Below are positions 1-8,728 of a stretch of DNA of 64,000 nt, piece after piece; position 1 is the first letter of the stretch, and each line of letters starts with the position of its first letter. The stretch covers positions 124,001 through 188,000 of the forward strand of contig JAUYAU010000011.1 in the NCBI GenBank assembly GCA_030693335.1, written 5' to 3'. The DNA comes from Sulfuricurvum sp. (GTDB lineage Bacteria; Campylobacterota; Campylobacteria; Campylobacterales; Sulfurimonadaceae). The position numbers and the translations under genes were made by a program. The notes under the pieces are model-generated. The model made no database searches and was not told the DNA's origin. It was given only the letters and a program-made list of their open reading frames with translations.

Positions 1-639
1 CATGCTGGGGTAAAAAATATTTTCATGACCGATTCCAAAGGGGTGATTCATGAAGGTCGTGATGATCTTAATGATTATAAAAAAGAGTTTATGTCTCCGG
101 AGGGGACAACGTTGAATGATGTGTTTATCAACGCGGATGTCGTTATCGGTCTCTCGAAACCGGGAAGCTTTAGCATCGAAAACATTATGCTCATGGCCGA
201 TGACCCTATTATTTTCACCCTTGCCAATCCTACGCCTGAGATATTCCCTGATAATACGCGTATGGCACGTCCTGATGCGATTTTAGCGACAGGGCGCAGT
301 GATTTTCCCAATCAGGTTAATAATGTTCTAGGCTTTCCTTTTATATTCCGCGGTGCTATGGATGTGCGTGCTAAAACCATCAATATGGAGATGAAAGTAG
401 CGGCTTCCATGGCTTTGGCCGCACTGGCACGTGCCGAAGTCCCTGAGTATCTCAATGAAATTTATGGTACGAAGTTGGTATTTGGGAAAGAGTACATTAT
501 CCCCAAACCGTTTGACAAAAGACTTATTGTTGAGATTTCCAGCAGTGTTGCGGCGGCGGCGGTCAAAAGTGGCGTGGCACGTATAGCATCATTTGATTTG
601 GAAACGTATAAACATGAATTGGCGCAGCGATTAGAGTAA
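1..639 (+). CDS. NADP-dependent malic enzyme, C-terminal part (gene starts before the window)
   Basis: The frame is open from base 1, so this is the 3' part of a longer gene. The visible 212 residues match the NAD-binding C-terminal half of malic enzyme, which decarboxylates malate to pyruvate. Visible family motifs are DVFINADVVIGLSKPG, the segment TLANPTPEIFPD, then ATGRSDFPNQVNNVLGFPF followed by RGAMDVRAKTIN. These are typical of the short bacterial MaeB-type enzyme without a phosphotransacetylase tail, because the protein ends soon after the malic-enzyme fold. Whether it prefers NAD or NADP cannot be told from this part. It is followed by a 75-base gap containing a TATAAT (662-667) that may drive the next gene. 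Confidence 0.9.
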   Translation, partial: HAGVKNIFMTDSKGVIHEGRDDLNDYKKEFMSPEGTTLNDVFINADVVIGLSKPGSFSIENIMLMADDPIIFTLANPTPEIFPDNTRMARPDAILATGRSDFPNQVNNVLGFPFIFRGAMDVRAKTINMEMKVAASMALAALARAEVPEYLNEIYGTKLVFGKEYIIPKPFDKRLIVEISSSVAAAAVKSGVARIASFDLETYKHELAQRLE

Positions 640-714
640 TCAACGCTAAAAGATAAGTTTTTATAATATTTTTACACTTCTCCATTATACTTACGAAAAA
701 ATGGGGTAATAAAG

Positions 715-1779
715 ATGTCTTATATTGAATCATTGGAATTTTATCAGATGGTGAATATTTTTGCCTTTCTGATTGGACTGACATATGGAGTCGTAGCCCA
801 AAAAACGCAATTTTGTTTCAGCGGTGCTATCAAAGACTTTATATTGACAAAATCGACACGAAGAGCAGCTTCTGTTTTGACAGCGGTTATTACGGCGATT
901 ATTGCTTCACAAGTTTTAGCCCATATGTATGAGATAGATTTAGCCAAGAGTGTTTACTTACAAGCGGATATCAATTATTTTTCCATCCTGCTAGGTGGGG
1001 TATTGTTTGGTGTGGGGATGATGATCGCTGATGGGTGCAGCAGCCGTCATCTTGTTAAATTTGCACAAGGCGATTTGTACTCTTTGGTAACAATTGTTTT
1101 TATTGCGGTCTTTGGATACATCAGTGCAAAAGGGATTTTATCGATCGGATTGGAACCGATTATGAAAAACGAGTTTTTGCTGCGGCTATCGGCATGGTTT
1201 CCCAATCAAGCACTTCCTATCTATGTGATTGTTCCCTTTTTACTGGTTGCATTATGGAAAGTGATACCACGGTTTAAAAATCTTGTTAGCTGTCTTGATG
1301 GTATTTTGGTAGGATTACTTATCGCATTGGCATGGTACGTTACCGGTGTTGTCGGGTTTGATGATTTTGAACCGCTTCCACTGGAATCATTGAGCTTTGT
1401 ATATCCATCAGGCAAGACGTTAGAGTATTTGATGTTTTATAGCGGCAGTACGCTCTCATTTAGTGTCAGTGTTGTTTTTGGCATTTTGCTAGGGGCATTC
1501 GTGATGTCGTTTTTCAATAAAAAATACCGTTTCGGATGTGTCATCTCGCAAAAAAACAACAAATTAAAGAACGGTATTCTCGGCGGTATAATGATGGGGA
1601 TTGGTGGAATAATGGCCATTGGTTGTACGATCGGGCAAGGTCTTAGCGGTGTTTCAACATTGGCTTTTGCCTCCTTTTTGGCAATTGCATCGATCATGGT
1701 TTCAGCCTATTTTACCGCTAAGTACATGGATAAAAGAGACGCTTTGCCAAACTGTTTTAATTTTGATTGGAGTATATAG
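715..1779 (+). CDS. YeeE/YedE-family (TsuA-like) sulfur-compound transporter
   Basis: A 354-residue inner-membrane protein made of hydrophobic segments in two similar halves, as in the YeeE/YedE family; TsuA of this family takes up thiosulfate. The family's cysteine-bearing loops are visible: QKTQFCFSGAIKDF (Cys34), the stretch ending MIADGCSSRH (Cys108) and MAIGCTIGQGLSGVS (Cys304). In TsuA such cysteines line the substrate path. No TusA/SirA-like partner gene is adjacent. Thiosulfate or another sulfur compound is a reasonable substrate in a sulfur-oxidising relative, but the substrate is inferred. A GGGG-containing site lies about 10 bases before the ATG. Confidence 0.8.
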   Translation: MSYIESLEFYQMVNIFAFLIGLTYGVVAQKTQFCFSGAIKDFILTKSTRRAASVLTAVITAIIASQVLAHMYEIDLAKSVYLQADINYFSILLGGVLFGVGMMIADGCSSRHLVKFAQGDLYSLVTIVFIAVFGYISAKGILSIGLEPIMKNEFLLRLSAWFPNQALPIYVIVPFLLVALWKVIPRFKNLVSCLDGILVGLLIALAWYVTGVVGFDDFEPLPLESLSFVYPSGKTLEYLMFYSGSTLSFSVSVVFGILLGAFVMSFFNKKYRFGCVISQKNNKLKNGILGGIMMGIGGIMAIGCTIGQGLSGVSTLAFASFLAIASIMVSAYFTAKYMDKRDALPNCFNFDWSI

Positions 1780-1832
1780 CGTCTTTATTAAATTAAGAAT
1801 TTTTACGTATAAAGTACTAGGTTAAATTTCGC

Positions 1833-1838
1833 TATAAT
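1833..1838 (+). promoter_or_regulatory. Probable sigma-70 -10 box (TATAAT) of the DEAD-box helicase gene
   Basis: A perfect TATAAT sits 108 bases upstream of the helicase start. This implies a 5' untranslated leader of about 100 bases, which is long compared with most genes in this window. No clear -35 element is visible, as is usual in Campylobacterota. Confidence 0.55.
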
Positions 1839-1850
1839 GCGGCTATCAAA

Positions 1851-1864
1851 ACGGATAATTCCGT
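1851..1864 (+). promoter_or_regulatory. Hairpin in the leader of the DEAD-box helicase mRNA
   Basis: ACGGA, a TAAT loop, then TCCGT form a perfect 5-bp stem. An outer pair, GCGGCT at 1839-1844 and AGCCGC at 1866-1871, would extend it, but the predicted transcription start near 1845 would cut into the outer arm. Helicase genes of this kind are often cold-regulated through their leaders; whether that applies here is inference. Confidence 0.3.
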
Positions 1865-1945
1865 AAGCCGCTCAATATCTGCACATTTGGTTTTCACTTC
1901 CTCTGCATTGTTTGTCTGCTTGAACCACCCAAAGGAATGTTACAA

Positions 1946-3274
1946 ATGTTATTTACAGATTTAAAACTCTCAGAGCCGATTTTAAAAGCAATTACAGATC
2001 AAGGCTACACCACTCCATCACCCGTCCAAGCGCAAGCTATTCCATTTATCCTAGAGGGTCGCGACATGCTCGCAGGCGCTCAAACAGGTACGGGTAAAAC
2101 CGCAGGGTTTACACTGCCGATGTTGGAAATACTAACCCGAACCAAAAACACTAAAGGTCCGCGTAACATACGTGTCTTGATTTTAACACCGACACGTGAG
2201 CTTGCGGCGCAAGTGGGTGAAAGTGTTAAAACGTACGGTAAATATTTGCCGTATAAAAGTGCCGTTGTTTTTGGCGGCGTTGGTATTCAGCCTCAGATTA
2301 CGACGTTGCGTAACGGGGTTGATATCTTGATCGCCACTCCTGGAAGATTGCTCGATCATATGTCACAGGGAACCGTTGATTTACGCCACGTTGAGATGCT
2401 GATCCTCGATGAAGCAGACCGTATGCTGGACATGGGTTTTATCAAAGACATTCGCCGTGTTATCTCAATCTTGCCACCAAAACGACAAAATCTACTCTTC
2501 TCAGCGACCTATTCGGATGAGATCAAAACGTTGTGTGAGTCGATTTTACGCAATCCTGCGATCGTTGAAGTAGCACGTCGCAATACTTCCAGTGAGCTTG
2601 TTACGCAAAAGGTCATCTTGGTCGATTGTGCTAAGAAAAGTGCTCTCTTCGGTCATTTGGTCAAAGAGAACAAATGGGAGCAGGTATTGGTCTTTACCCG
2701 TACCAAACATCAAGCCAATAAGCTCTCCGATTATCTTCAAAAGATTGGGGTGAGTTCGGCGGCAATTCACGGCAATAAAAGCCAAGCGGCACGTACTAAA
2801 GCGCTTGCTGATTTTAAAAATGGTTCGGTGAAAATTCTCGTTGCTACCGATATTGCGGCACGGGGTCTTGATATCGATCAGTTGCCGCATGTGGTCAACC
2901 TCGAACTGCCAAATATTGCGGAAGACTACGTTCACCGTATCGGACGTACCGGACGTGCGGGTAATGAAGGGGAAGCGATTTCTCTTGTATGTGTCGATGA
3001 GTATGATTACCTCAAGGGGATTGAACGTCTAATCAACCGCAAGCTGGACCGTGAGGTTATCCCAGGATTTGAGCCTGATCCATCCATCATGGCAATGCCG
3101 ATCATGCAAGGACGTGGTGGCGGAGGCGGACGTGGTAACAGCGGCGGTGGTCATTCACCAAGCGGTAAACCGCAAGGGCAAAAGCGCGACAGCTCAAGCC
3201 GCAGATCTGAAGGAAACCGTAGCGAAGGTCGCAGTAACTCTCAGCGTCGCGAAGGCAGCGGTAGAGGTAGATAA
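1946..3274 (+). CDS. DEAD-box ATP-dependent RNA helicase, RhlE-like
   Basis: A cytoplasmic SF2 RNA helicase that remodels RNA, probably in ribosome assembly, mRNA decay or cold adaptation. The core motifs are all present: Q motif near the N-terminus ([13 protein letters not shown]), AQTGTGKT (Walker A), [16 protein letters not shown], the DEAD box ([10 protein letters not shown]), SAT, then ARGLDID and [10 protein letters not shown]. The last 60 or so residues are a low-complexity tail rich in Gly, Arg and Ser with RGGGGGRG-type repeats, a common RNA-binding extension. An in-frame ATG at 1937 abuts the AAGGA site at 1932-1936. The ATG at 1946 is 9 bases from that site and gives the usual N-terminus (MLFTDLKL), so I chose it. 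Confidence 0.92.
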   Translation: MLFTDLKLSEPILKAITDQGYTTPSPVQAQAIPFILEGRDMLAGAQTGTGKTAGFTLPMLEILTRTKNTKGPRNIRVLILTPTRELAAQVGESVKTYGKYLPYKSAVVFGGVGIQPQITTLRNGVDILIATPGRLLDHMSQGTVDLRHVEMLILDEADRMLDMGFIKDIRRVISILPPKRQNLLFSATYSDEIKTLCESILRNPAIVEVARRNTSSELVTQKVILVDCAKKSALFGHLVKENKWEQVLVFTRTKHQANKLSDYLQKIGVSSAAIHGNKSQAARTKALADFKNGSVKILVATDIAARGLDIDQLPHVVNLELPNIAEDYVHRIGRTGRAGNEGEAISLVCVDEYDYLKGIERLINRKLDREVIPGFEPDPSIMAMPIMQGRGGGGGRGNSGGGHSPSGKPQGQKRDSSSRRSEGNRSEGRSNSQRREGSGRGR

Positions 3275-3280
3275 AAGACA

Positions 3281-3751
3281 ATGAAAATTCTTGTCGATGC
3301 CGATGCGTTCCCCAATGCACTTAAAGAGGTGTTAATGCGCGCGGTACTCAAGCGCAAAATCACTACCATCTTCGTCGCCAATAAAAATATTTCGATTCCC
3401 AATGTCCCTTTTGTGTCGATGCAAGTCGTGGAGCAAGGTCCTGATGAAGCCGATCATCGCATTGCGCAACTGTGCGAGTCTGAGGATTTAGTTATAACTG
3501 CCGATATTCCTTTGGCTGATAGAATCGTCACTATCGGTGCTGTTGCACTTGATCCCAGAGGGACGATTTACGACGAAAATAACATCAAACATTTACTCGC
3601 AATGCGCAATCTCATGGAAGAGTTGCGTAACTCAGGAGAGATCACCGGAGGACCTTCTGCGATAGGGGTAAAAACCATTCGTGAATTTGCGGATGGGTTA
3701 AATAAGATATTGTCTAAACGTAACTCAACTCTTACGAAAGCCCATAGATAG
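3281..3751 (+). CDS. YaiI/YqxD family protein (DUF188)
   Basis: A 156-residue conserved protein with the DUF188 hallmarks: the N-terminal MKILVDADAFPN, the middle VEQGPDEADHRI followed by DLVITADIPLADR, and LDPRGTIYDENNI. The acidic residues are reminiscent of a PIN-like nuclease fold, but no activity is established for the family as far as I know. It begins 6 bases after the helicase stop and is probably co-transcribed with it. Confidence 0.85.
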   Translation: MKILVDADAFPNALKEVLMRAVLKRKITTIFVANKNISIPNVPFVSMQVVEQGPDEADHRIAQLCESEDLVITADIPLADRIVTIGAVALDPRGTIYDENNIKHLLAMRNLMEELRNSGEITGGPSAIGVKTIREFADGLNKILSKRNSTLTKAHR

Positions 3752-3762
3752 ACGCTTTTAAG

Positions 3763-3768
3763 TATAAT
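3763..3768 (+). promoter_or_regulatory. Probable -10 box (TATAAT) for the small decayed gene
   Basis: TATAAT lies just after the yaiI stop and 37 bases before the presumed start position of the small broken gene at 3805. With a GAGG site at 3794-3797 it suggests this stretch was once an expressed gene. Confidence 0.4.
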
Positions 3769-3804
3769 TTGGTCGACTAAAAACAGATTATACGAGGCTC
3801 TTTT

Positions 3805-4018
3805 ATAGGTATAAATGATTTTATCGAACTTGCGGTAAGGAGTGTCTTAAAATCCGAGCCTCTTCTTACAGATTCTGACCAACATAGCCAATATCCACGA
3901 TAATCTCGAGATGAATGAAGAATTGCAACAAATTGTTGAAGTTATCGGAGCTTACATCAAAAAAGAGTTAAGTTTTTATGTGCAAAAGTTATGTCATAAT
4001 GTTAAAATTTGTTTTTAG
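3805..4018 (+). pseudogene. Small decayed gene with lost start codon and one frameshift
   Basis: Reading from 3805 gives (ATA)-GINDFIELAVRSVLKSEPL and then LTDSDQ. A shift of one base near 3880 continues as NIANIHDNLEMNEELQQ and then IVEVIGAYIKKEL. Both pieces look like protein: amphipathic, Leu/Ile/Glu-rich, no stops. A TATAAT (3763-3768) and a GAGG site (3794-3797) stand at the right distances from 3805, but the expected ATG reads ATA. So the gene seems to have lost its start and gained one extra base, leaving a remnant of roughly 55 to 70 codons. I do not recognise the family. The alternative is a non-coding region that looks coding by chance. Confidence 0.4.
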
Positions 4019-4027
4019 GATTGCATT

Positions 4028-4864
4028 GTGAAAAAAGAAACAGTTCTGTACGCTTTAGCTATTATTTTAGTAACATCATTAGATGTTTTTGCAACTGATA
4101 AAAGTGAAAATAGTATAGCTAATGAAAAGATGTTGTTACTGACAAAAGACGGGATTGAAATTGGACTGCAAAGTTACTGGTATAAATATGAGGAAGAAGT
4201 GAATGGTGCATTCTTCATGTCTAATACTGGAAATAAGTATGGAGTTTCTATTGCTGGAACTAAGAGTATAGGTGATAATTACTATTTTATCGGAAATATC
4301 CGCTATGCTACGGGTGATGTAGAGTATAAGAGTGCTTCTGGTACCGGTGATGTCTCTGATAATGTAGGTGAGGGACGACTAATTGTAGGGAATGAAGTAA
4401 TGGTTAATAATTATCTCCTATCATCTTATATCGGCGTGGGTTATCGTCGTTTAGATAATGATTTAAGGGATCTTGGAAGTGGCGGATACAGACGTACAAG
4501 CCAATACTGGTACATTCCTATTGGTATTACGCATCGATTTATAGTGAACGACTTTTCTCGTGTTAGCACAAGCATTGAGTATAATTATCTTGCAAAAGGA
4601 GAGCAAAAAAGCTATCTTTCGGATGTTGGTCCAGCTTATGCAAGAGTTTTTGGTGATCCTGTTAATAAACAGAAAAAAGGCTATGGTTTACATTTAAATA
4701 CAGCATATGAGATGAAGCATTGGTCACTTGGAACATTTTTAAATTATTGGAAAATAGGTGATTCAGAAATAAATTATTATGTTGATGGTGCTACTATGTA
4801 TGGTGTTTACGAACCAAAAAATGTTACAACAGAGTTTGGGATACAGGTTAAATACCGTTTTTAA
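4028..4864 (+). CDS. Predicted outer-membrane beta-barrel protein
   Basis: A 278-residue protein starting with GTG, 7 bases after an AGGA site. The first 22 or so residues (MKKETVLYALAIILVTSLDVFA) form a signal peptide. The rest is alternating strands rich in Tyr, Gly and Asn, for example YWYIPIGITHRF, and it ends in KYRF, the terminal aromatic expected for a barrel inserted by BamA. I cannot assign a family or substrate. The coding region is clearly richer in A+T than its neighbours, which may mean acquisition or relaxed surface-protein evolution. A CATAAT at 3995-4000, inside the tail of the decayed gene, may be its -10 box. Confidence 0.7.
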   Translation: MKKETVLYALAIILVTSLDVFATDKSENSIANEKMLLLTKDGIEIGLQSYWYKYEEEVNGAFFMSNTGNKYGVSIAGTKSIGDNYYFIGNIRYATGDVEYKSASGTGDVSDNVGEGRLIVGNEVMVNNYLLSSYIGVGYRRLDNDLRDLGSGGYRRTSQYWYIPIGITHRFIVNDFSRVSTSIEYNYLAKGEQKSYLSDVGPAYARVFGDPVNKQKKGYGLHLNTAYEMKHWSLGTFLNYWKIGDSEINYYVDGATMYGVYEPKNVTTEFGIQVKYRF

Positions 4865-4926
4865 TATAATAGTTAAATCGTACTATGGATGGGAGGCCCC
4901 CAGCCCCTTTGAAAAAAGAGTAGTTA

Positions 4927-5805
4927 TTAAACGAAATTCACTTTAGTGACATGGTGCTGTAGTCCAAGCTCTGCAGGAGTACACCCAAGTGCAAGTCCAA
5001 CCATTTGAGGCATATGAAGAACCGGAAGTTTAACGTCACGGCCGATTGCTTTAGATGCACTATGGTACTGTACATCGAGCTTTAGATGACAAAGAGGACA
5101 CGGTGTAACCATCCAGTCAGCATTGGCATCCATAGCACCTGAAAGAGCATTGCCTGTTAATACGGCTGCAGTACGCGGAGATTGAAGCTCTGCATGGAAT
5201 CCGCAGCACTTGTTTTTGGCATCGTAATCCACATTGTTCCCGCCGCACGCGATGATAAGATCATCCAATGAAGTAGGATTATACGGGTTTTCACCGCCGT
5301 TTGAGAGGTTTTGAAGTTCTGATGGACGGATGTTATGGCAGCCGTAAAACGGTGCAATATTAAATTGACTCAAGGGAACATTGACTTTTTTAGAGAGATT
5401 CTCCAAGCCGTAATCTTGGATGATCGCATACAAGAAATGCGTTACTTCCGAAGTTCCTTTGTATTCAAGTCCTACTTCTGCAAGTTTGACATTGACTTTT
5501 GCTTTGAGCTGGGGATTGGTGTCCAAACGATGTTTCGTCATCGCGGTATTGAGCTGACAGGTATTACAGATGGTGACCATAGTAAGACCCAATTTTTCAG
5601 CATAACAGATATTTCGAGCATTGAGAACCAACGAAAGAAAATCATCATAGTCTTGCAAGTGTGAAGCACCGCAACATGATGCTTCATCCAATAATACAAG
5701 TTCAATTCCTAACTTCTCGGCAACCGCCAAGGTAGACTTGAGAAGTTCAGGGGTACTTTCGCGGGCAGTACAACCGGTATAGAGTGCGTATCTAAGCTTT
5801 TCCAT
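4927..5805 (-). CDS. sdhE: Succinate dehydrogenase/fumarate reductase subunit E (SdhE/MfrE type, HdrB-like)
   Basis: A 292-residue protein of the heterodisulfide reductase subunit B family. It replaces the usual haem-bearing membrane anchor in SdhABE and MfrABE complexes and passes electrons between the iron-sulfur subunit and quinone. It has two cysteine-rich CCG domains: the first with GCTARESTPEL, ASCCGASH and CNTCQLN, the second with YGCHNIRPSE, CGGNNVD, KCCGFHAEL and CPLCHLKLD. It starts 8 bases after the sdhB stop with AGGAG 5 bases before the ATG. It lacks strong membrane spans, so it probably attaches through amphipathic segments. It is unrelated to the E. coli flavinylation factor also called SdhE. 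Confidence 0.88.
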   Translation of the reverse strand: MEKLRYALYTGCTARESTPELLKSTLAVAEKLGIELVLLDEASCCGASHLQDYDDFLSLVLNARNICYAEKLGLTMVTICNTCQLNTAMTKHRLDTNPQLKAKVNVKLAEVGLEYKGTSEVTHFLYAIIQDYGLENLSKKVNVPLSQFNIAPFYGCHNIRPSELQNLSNGGENPYNPTSLDDLIIACGGNNVDYDAKNKCCGFHAELQSPRTAAVLTGNALSGAMDANADWMVTPCPLCHLKLDVQYHSASKAIGRDVKLPVLHMPQMVGLALGCTPAELGLQHHVTKVNFV

Positions 5806-5813
5806 GGTTACTC

Positions 5814-6791
5814 CTAGAATTTGACGGTAGATGAAGATTGTATAAGTTTTTTGACTTCATCCAGATTTTTAGATTTTGGCATGTTCCACGGCAAAACGAT
5901 TTTACCGTTTTTCCACATTTCAAATGCTTCTGGCATGTGTTTTAGCACACCGATATTTCCTTCGGAATAACGCACCAACTCTCCTTCATCAAGTAGTCCG
6001 TGCTTTTCGATCGAATGGGCAAAACCAACAGCATGACGTGTTGCCACATTATTTTTCGCAATGCCTGCTTGGAAAATCATATTATGCAGTTTGGTGATCT
6101 TTTCGATTGGATTAACGTCTTTTGGACATGCTTCAGCACATTCCATACACTTAACACAATCCCAAACACCTTCTGCCTCTTCGTTGACAACATGAAGACG
6201 CTCTAATGAAGCATCGTCACGTACATCTGCGGCAAAACGGAACGCTGCTGCAAACGCTGCGGGACCGATAAAGCGATCATTGATCTCCAATGCCGGGCAT
6301 GAGTAATGACAGGCACCGCATTGAATGCAGTAATCGGCTTCCAGAAGTTTTTCGGCATCATCAGGGACAACAAGGGTTTCTAGTGTAGGGTTTTCATCAA
6401 TATCACTGACAAGGAAAGGGGTGACTTGTTCGTGTTTATTCCAGAAATCTTCTTTATCAATAATAAGATCTTTAAGTGCTCTTTTCGTACTTAATGGTTC
6501 AATGGTTAATTCTGTACCAAATACTTCAATAAGATCAAAAAGGCGTGATTTACACGCCAAGATGGCTTTCCCGTTGACTTTGATAGAGCAAATACCGCAA
6601 ATACCGTGACGGCAGCTTCGGCGGTACGATAGAGATCCGTCATGATCCCACTTGATACGGTTAAGGACATCGAGAATCACTTCTTCATGCGTAATATCTA
6701 ACACATACGTGTTGTAATAAGGAATATAATCTGTTTCTTGATTAAATCTAAAAAGTTTAAAGGTCACCTGTTGTGATTTTATTTCGTCCAT
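5814..6791 (-). CDS. sdhB: Succinate dehydrogenase/fumarate reductase iron-sulfur subunit
   Basis: A 325-residue iron-sulfur subunit that relays electrons between the flavin subunit and subunit E. The N-terminal ferredoxin domain holds the 2Fe-2S motif CRHGICGICSIKVNG with a later Cys in AILAC. The C-terminal domain holds CIQCGACHYSCP and CVKCMECAEACPKDVNP for the other clusters. An in-frame ATG at 6878 exists, but that would overlap sdhA heavily. The ATG at 6791 has AAGGAG 6 bases upstream and gives the normal N-terminus (MDEIKSQQ), so I chose it. It lies 10 bases after the sdhA stop, in the order A-B-E. Confidence 0.92.
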   Translation of the reverse strand: MDEIKSQQVTFKLFRFNQETDYIPYYNTYVLDITHEEVILDVLNRIKWDHDGSLSYRRSCRHGICGICSIKVNGKAILACKSRLFDLIEVFGTELTIEPLSTKRALKDLIIDKEDFWNKHEQVTPFLVSDIDENPTLETLVVPDDAEKLLEADYCIQCGACHYSCPALEINDRFIGPAAFAAAFRFAADVRDDASLERLHVVNEEAEGVWDCVKCMECAEACPKDVNPIEKITKLHNMIFQAGIAKNNVATRHAVGFAHSIEKHGLLDEGELVRYSEGNIGVLKHMPEAFEMWKNGKIVLPWNMPKSKNLDEVKKLIQSSSTVKF

Positions 6792-6801
6792 ACGATGCTC
6801 C

Positions 6802-8514
6802 TTAGTATGTTCTAGCTTTGACTTCATGCTTGCCAAGGGTGACATCCATGTAATCAAGGGAAATAGTGCCGTCTTCATCCATGTATGCCATGGTATGCTT
6901 TAAGAAGTTCTCATCATCACGTGTAGGGAAATCTTCACGGAAGTGGGCTCCACGGCTCTCATTGCGAGCAAGTGCACTGGCTACGATAAACAGTGAGTAA
7001 TCAAGCATATGGCCAAATTCGATTGCTTCTTGCAACTCTGTGTTAAAGATTTTTGATTTATCACTAACACGGATATTTTTGTAACGTTTTCGCAAGTCTT
7101 CGATAATTTTCATTTGTGTGGTTAGTGTCTCTTTGGTACGGAACACACCTGCATTGTCTGTCATAGACTGCTGAAGCTCATCACGAAGTGTTGGAACATG
7201 CTCTTGACCGTGATTGGTTAATGCCCATTCGACTTCATTGATCATACGCTGCGCATCGGCTTGTGTTGCCACACGTAATGTGATACCATCAACATCGTTG
7301 ACCATTGTTTTACCAACGAAACGGCCAAACAATAATGCTTCTAAGACGGAGTTTGCACCCAATCGGTTGGCACCATGAACACTTGAACAAGAACATTCAC
7401 CCGCCGCATAAAAACCTTCAACGTATTCGGTATTGTTTTTACGAACATGGCCGTCTTTGTTCATAGGTATTCCACCCATTGAGTAATGGGCTGTTGCTGA
7501 GATTAAAATAGGCTCTTTGATCATGTCAAGACCCAAAAAGGTAATCGCAAGATCACGAAGCTCTGGAAGGCGCTCCATGATTTTTTCTTTTCCTAAGTGC
7601 ACTAGATCGATGTAAACGGCATCTTTACGTGGACCTACACCGCGCCCTTCGCGAATCTCTTGGATAATAGCACGTGCAACAACGTCACGAGAAGCGAGTT
7701 CAAGAGCATTGGGTGCGTATTTTTCCATAAAACGCTCGCCCAATGAATTGAGAAGACGTCCACCTTCACCGCGAGCGGCTTCAGAGATCAAAACACCGTT
7801 TCCGGAAAGTCCTGATGGATGAAATTGCACAAACTCCATATCTTCAAGCGGAAGACCGTGACGTGCTACGAGAGAGAGTCCATCGCCGGTGTTAGCATGT
7901 GCATTTGAGTTAATCTTGAATGCTCTGGCATATCCGCCAGTTGCAAACATAACGGTTTTAGCATTGAATATAGCGTATTCACTGTTACGTATGTTATAAG
8001 CGGCAACACCATATACTTTACCCTCTGCATAGAGAAGATCTGCTACATACCATTCATCCCAAAACTCTACACCGACGCGAAATGCCTGCTCATACATGGT
8101 TTGAAGCAAGGTAAGTCCCGTGCGGTCTTTTGCAAAACATGCACGTGGTGAAGATTGTCCGCCAAAAGGACGCTGTGCAATCGTACCGTCTTCATTACGA
8201 CTAAATACTGCACCCATTTTTTCAACCCAACGAACGGTTTCAGGTGCTTTTTCGCACATAAATTCGACAACATCCTGATCTGCAAGATAGTCAGATCCCT
8301 TGACCGTATCATACTCATGTAATTCAACGCTGTCTTTGTCACTAAACGCAGCATTAATTCCGCCTTGAGCCGCACCAGAGTGAGAACGAAGAGGATGGAG
8401 TTTGGTAATAACAGCTACTTTTTTACCCGCAGATTGTAATTCACGAGCTGCAGCACATCCTGCTAAGCCTGCTCCAACGATAATTGCATCGTAAGTATAA
8501 ATGGGAATACTCAT
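6802..8514 (-). CDS. sdhA: Succinate dehydrogenase/fumarate reductase flavoprotein subunit
   Basis: The 570-residue catalytic subunit that interconverts succinate and fumarate. It has the N-terminal dinucleotide-binding motif (AIIVGAGLAGCAAARELQ), the flavin-attachment region with RSHSGAAQGGINAA, the substrate-site segments FVQFHPSGL and SEAARGEGG, and HGANRLGANSVLEAL near the C-terminus. There is no twin-arginine signal. The MfrA subunits of Wolinella and Campylobacter carry one and act in the periplasm, so this complex is probably cytoplasmic. Its likely roles are in the reductive or oxidative TCA cycle. GGAAGG precedes the ATG by 3 bases. Confidence 0.94.
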   Translation of the reverse strand: MSIPIYTYDAIIVGAGLAGCAAARELQSAGKKVAVITKLHPLRSHSGAAQGGINAAFSDKDSVELHEYDTVKGSDYLADQDVVEFMCEKAPETVRWVEKMGAVFSRNEDGTIAQRPFGGQSSPRACFAKDRTGLTLLQTMYEQAFRVGVEFWDEWYVADLLYAEGKVYGVAAYNIRNSEYAIFNAKTVMFATGGYARAFKINSNAHANTGDGLSLVARHGLPLEDMEFVQFHPSGLSGNGVLISEAARGEGGRLLNSLGERFMEKYAPNALELASRDVVARAIIQEIREGRGVGPRKDAVYIDLVHLGKEKIMERLPELRDLAITFLGLDMIKEPILISATAHYSMGGIPMNKDGHVRKNNTEYVEGFYAAGECSCSSVHGANRLGANSVLEALLFGRFVGKTMVNDVDGITLRVATQADAQRMINEVEWALTNHGQEHVPTLRDELQQSMTDNAGVFRTKETLTTQMKIIEDLRKRYKNIRVSDKSKIFNTELQEAIEFGHMLDYSLFIVASALARNESRGAHFREDFPTRDDENFLKHTMAYMDEDGTISLDYMDVTLGKHEVKARTY

Positions 8515-8581
8515 GCACCTTCCTTCTTGTAAAAATATTTTCGATTACTAAGCCATTTTTTTTGGCAAAAAGTTATCCACG

Positions 8582-8587
8582 ATTATA
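8582..8587 (-). promoter_or_regulatory. Probable -10 box (TATAAT) of sdhABE
   Basis: ATTATA on the plus strand reads TATAAT towards sdhA, about 68 bases before its start. No -35 motif is obvious. Confidence 0.45.
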
Positions 8588-8687
8588 GCATTTGAAATAC
8601 TTAATTAAGAAGTCAAATAGGGATAAAAATTGAGTAAGAGTCGGTTTTAAGGGATTGTTGTCCATAAAAGTAACAAAACAAAGGAGT

Positions 8688-8722
8688 AAAAAAACAGTAA
8701 CAACTTTTTTTTAGGTTGCTGT
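8688..8722 (-). terminator. Rho-independent terminator after the GGDEF-like gene
   Basis: On the minus strand ACAG-CAAC (8722 to 8715) pairs with GTTG (8704-8701) and CTGT (8697-8694), with a 3-base bulge and an A-rich loop. It is followed by a run of seven T. It lies directly after the stop of the minus-strand gene that ends at 8729. Confidence 0.6.
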
Positions 8723-8728
8723 TTATAT

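Noticed and set aside
3794-3862. Inverted repeat GAGGCTC ... GAGCCTC
   Set aside because: The 7-base arms are 55 bases apart and fall in what looks like coding sequence of the decayed gene, so chance is the simpler reading.
4865-4926. Terminator between the outer-membrane protein gene and sdhE
   Set aside because: The G- and C-rich runs near 4890-4910 do not form a convincing stem and no T-run follows.
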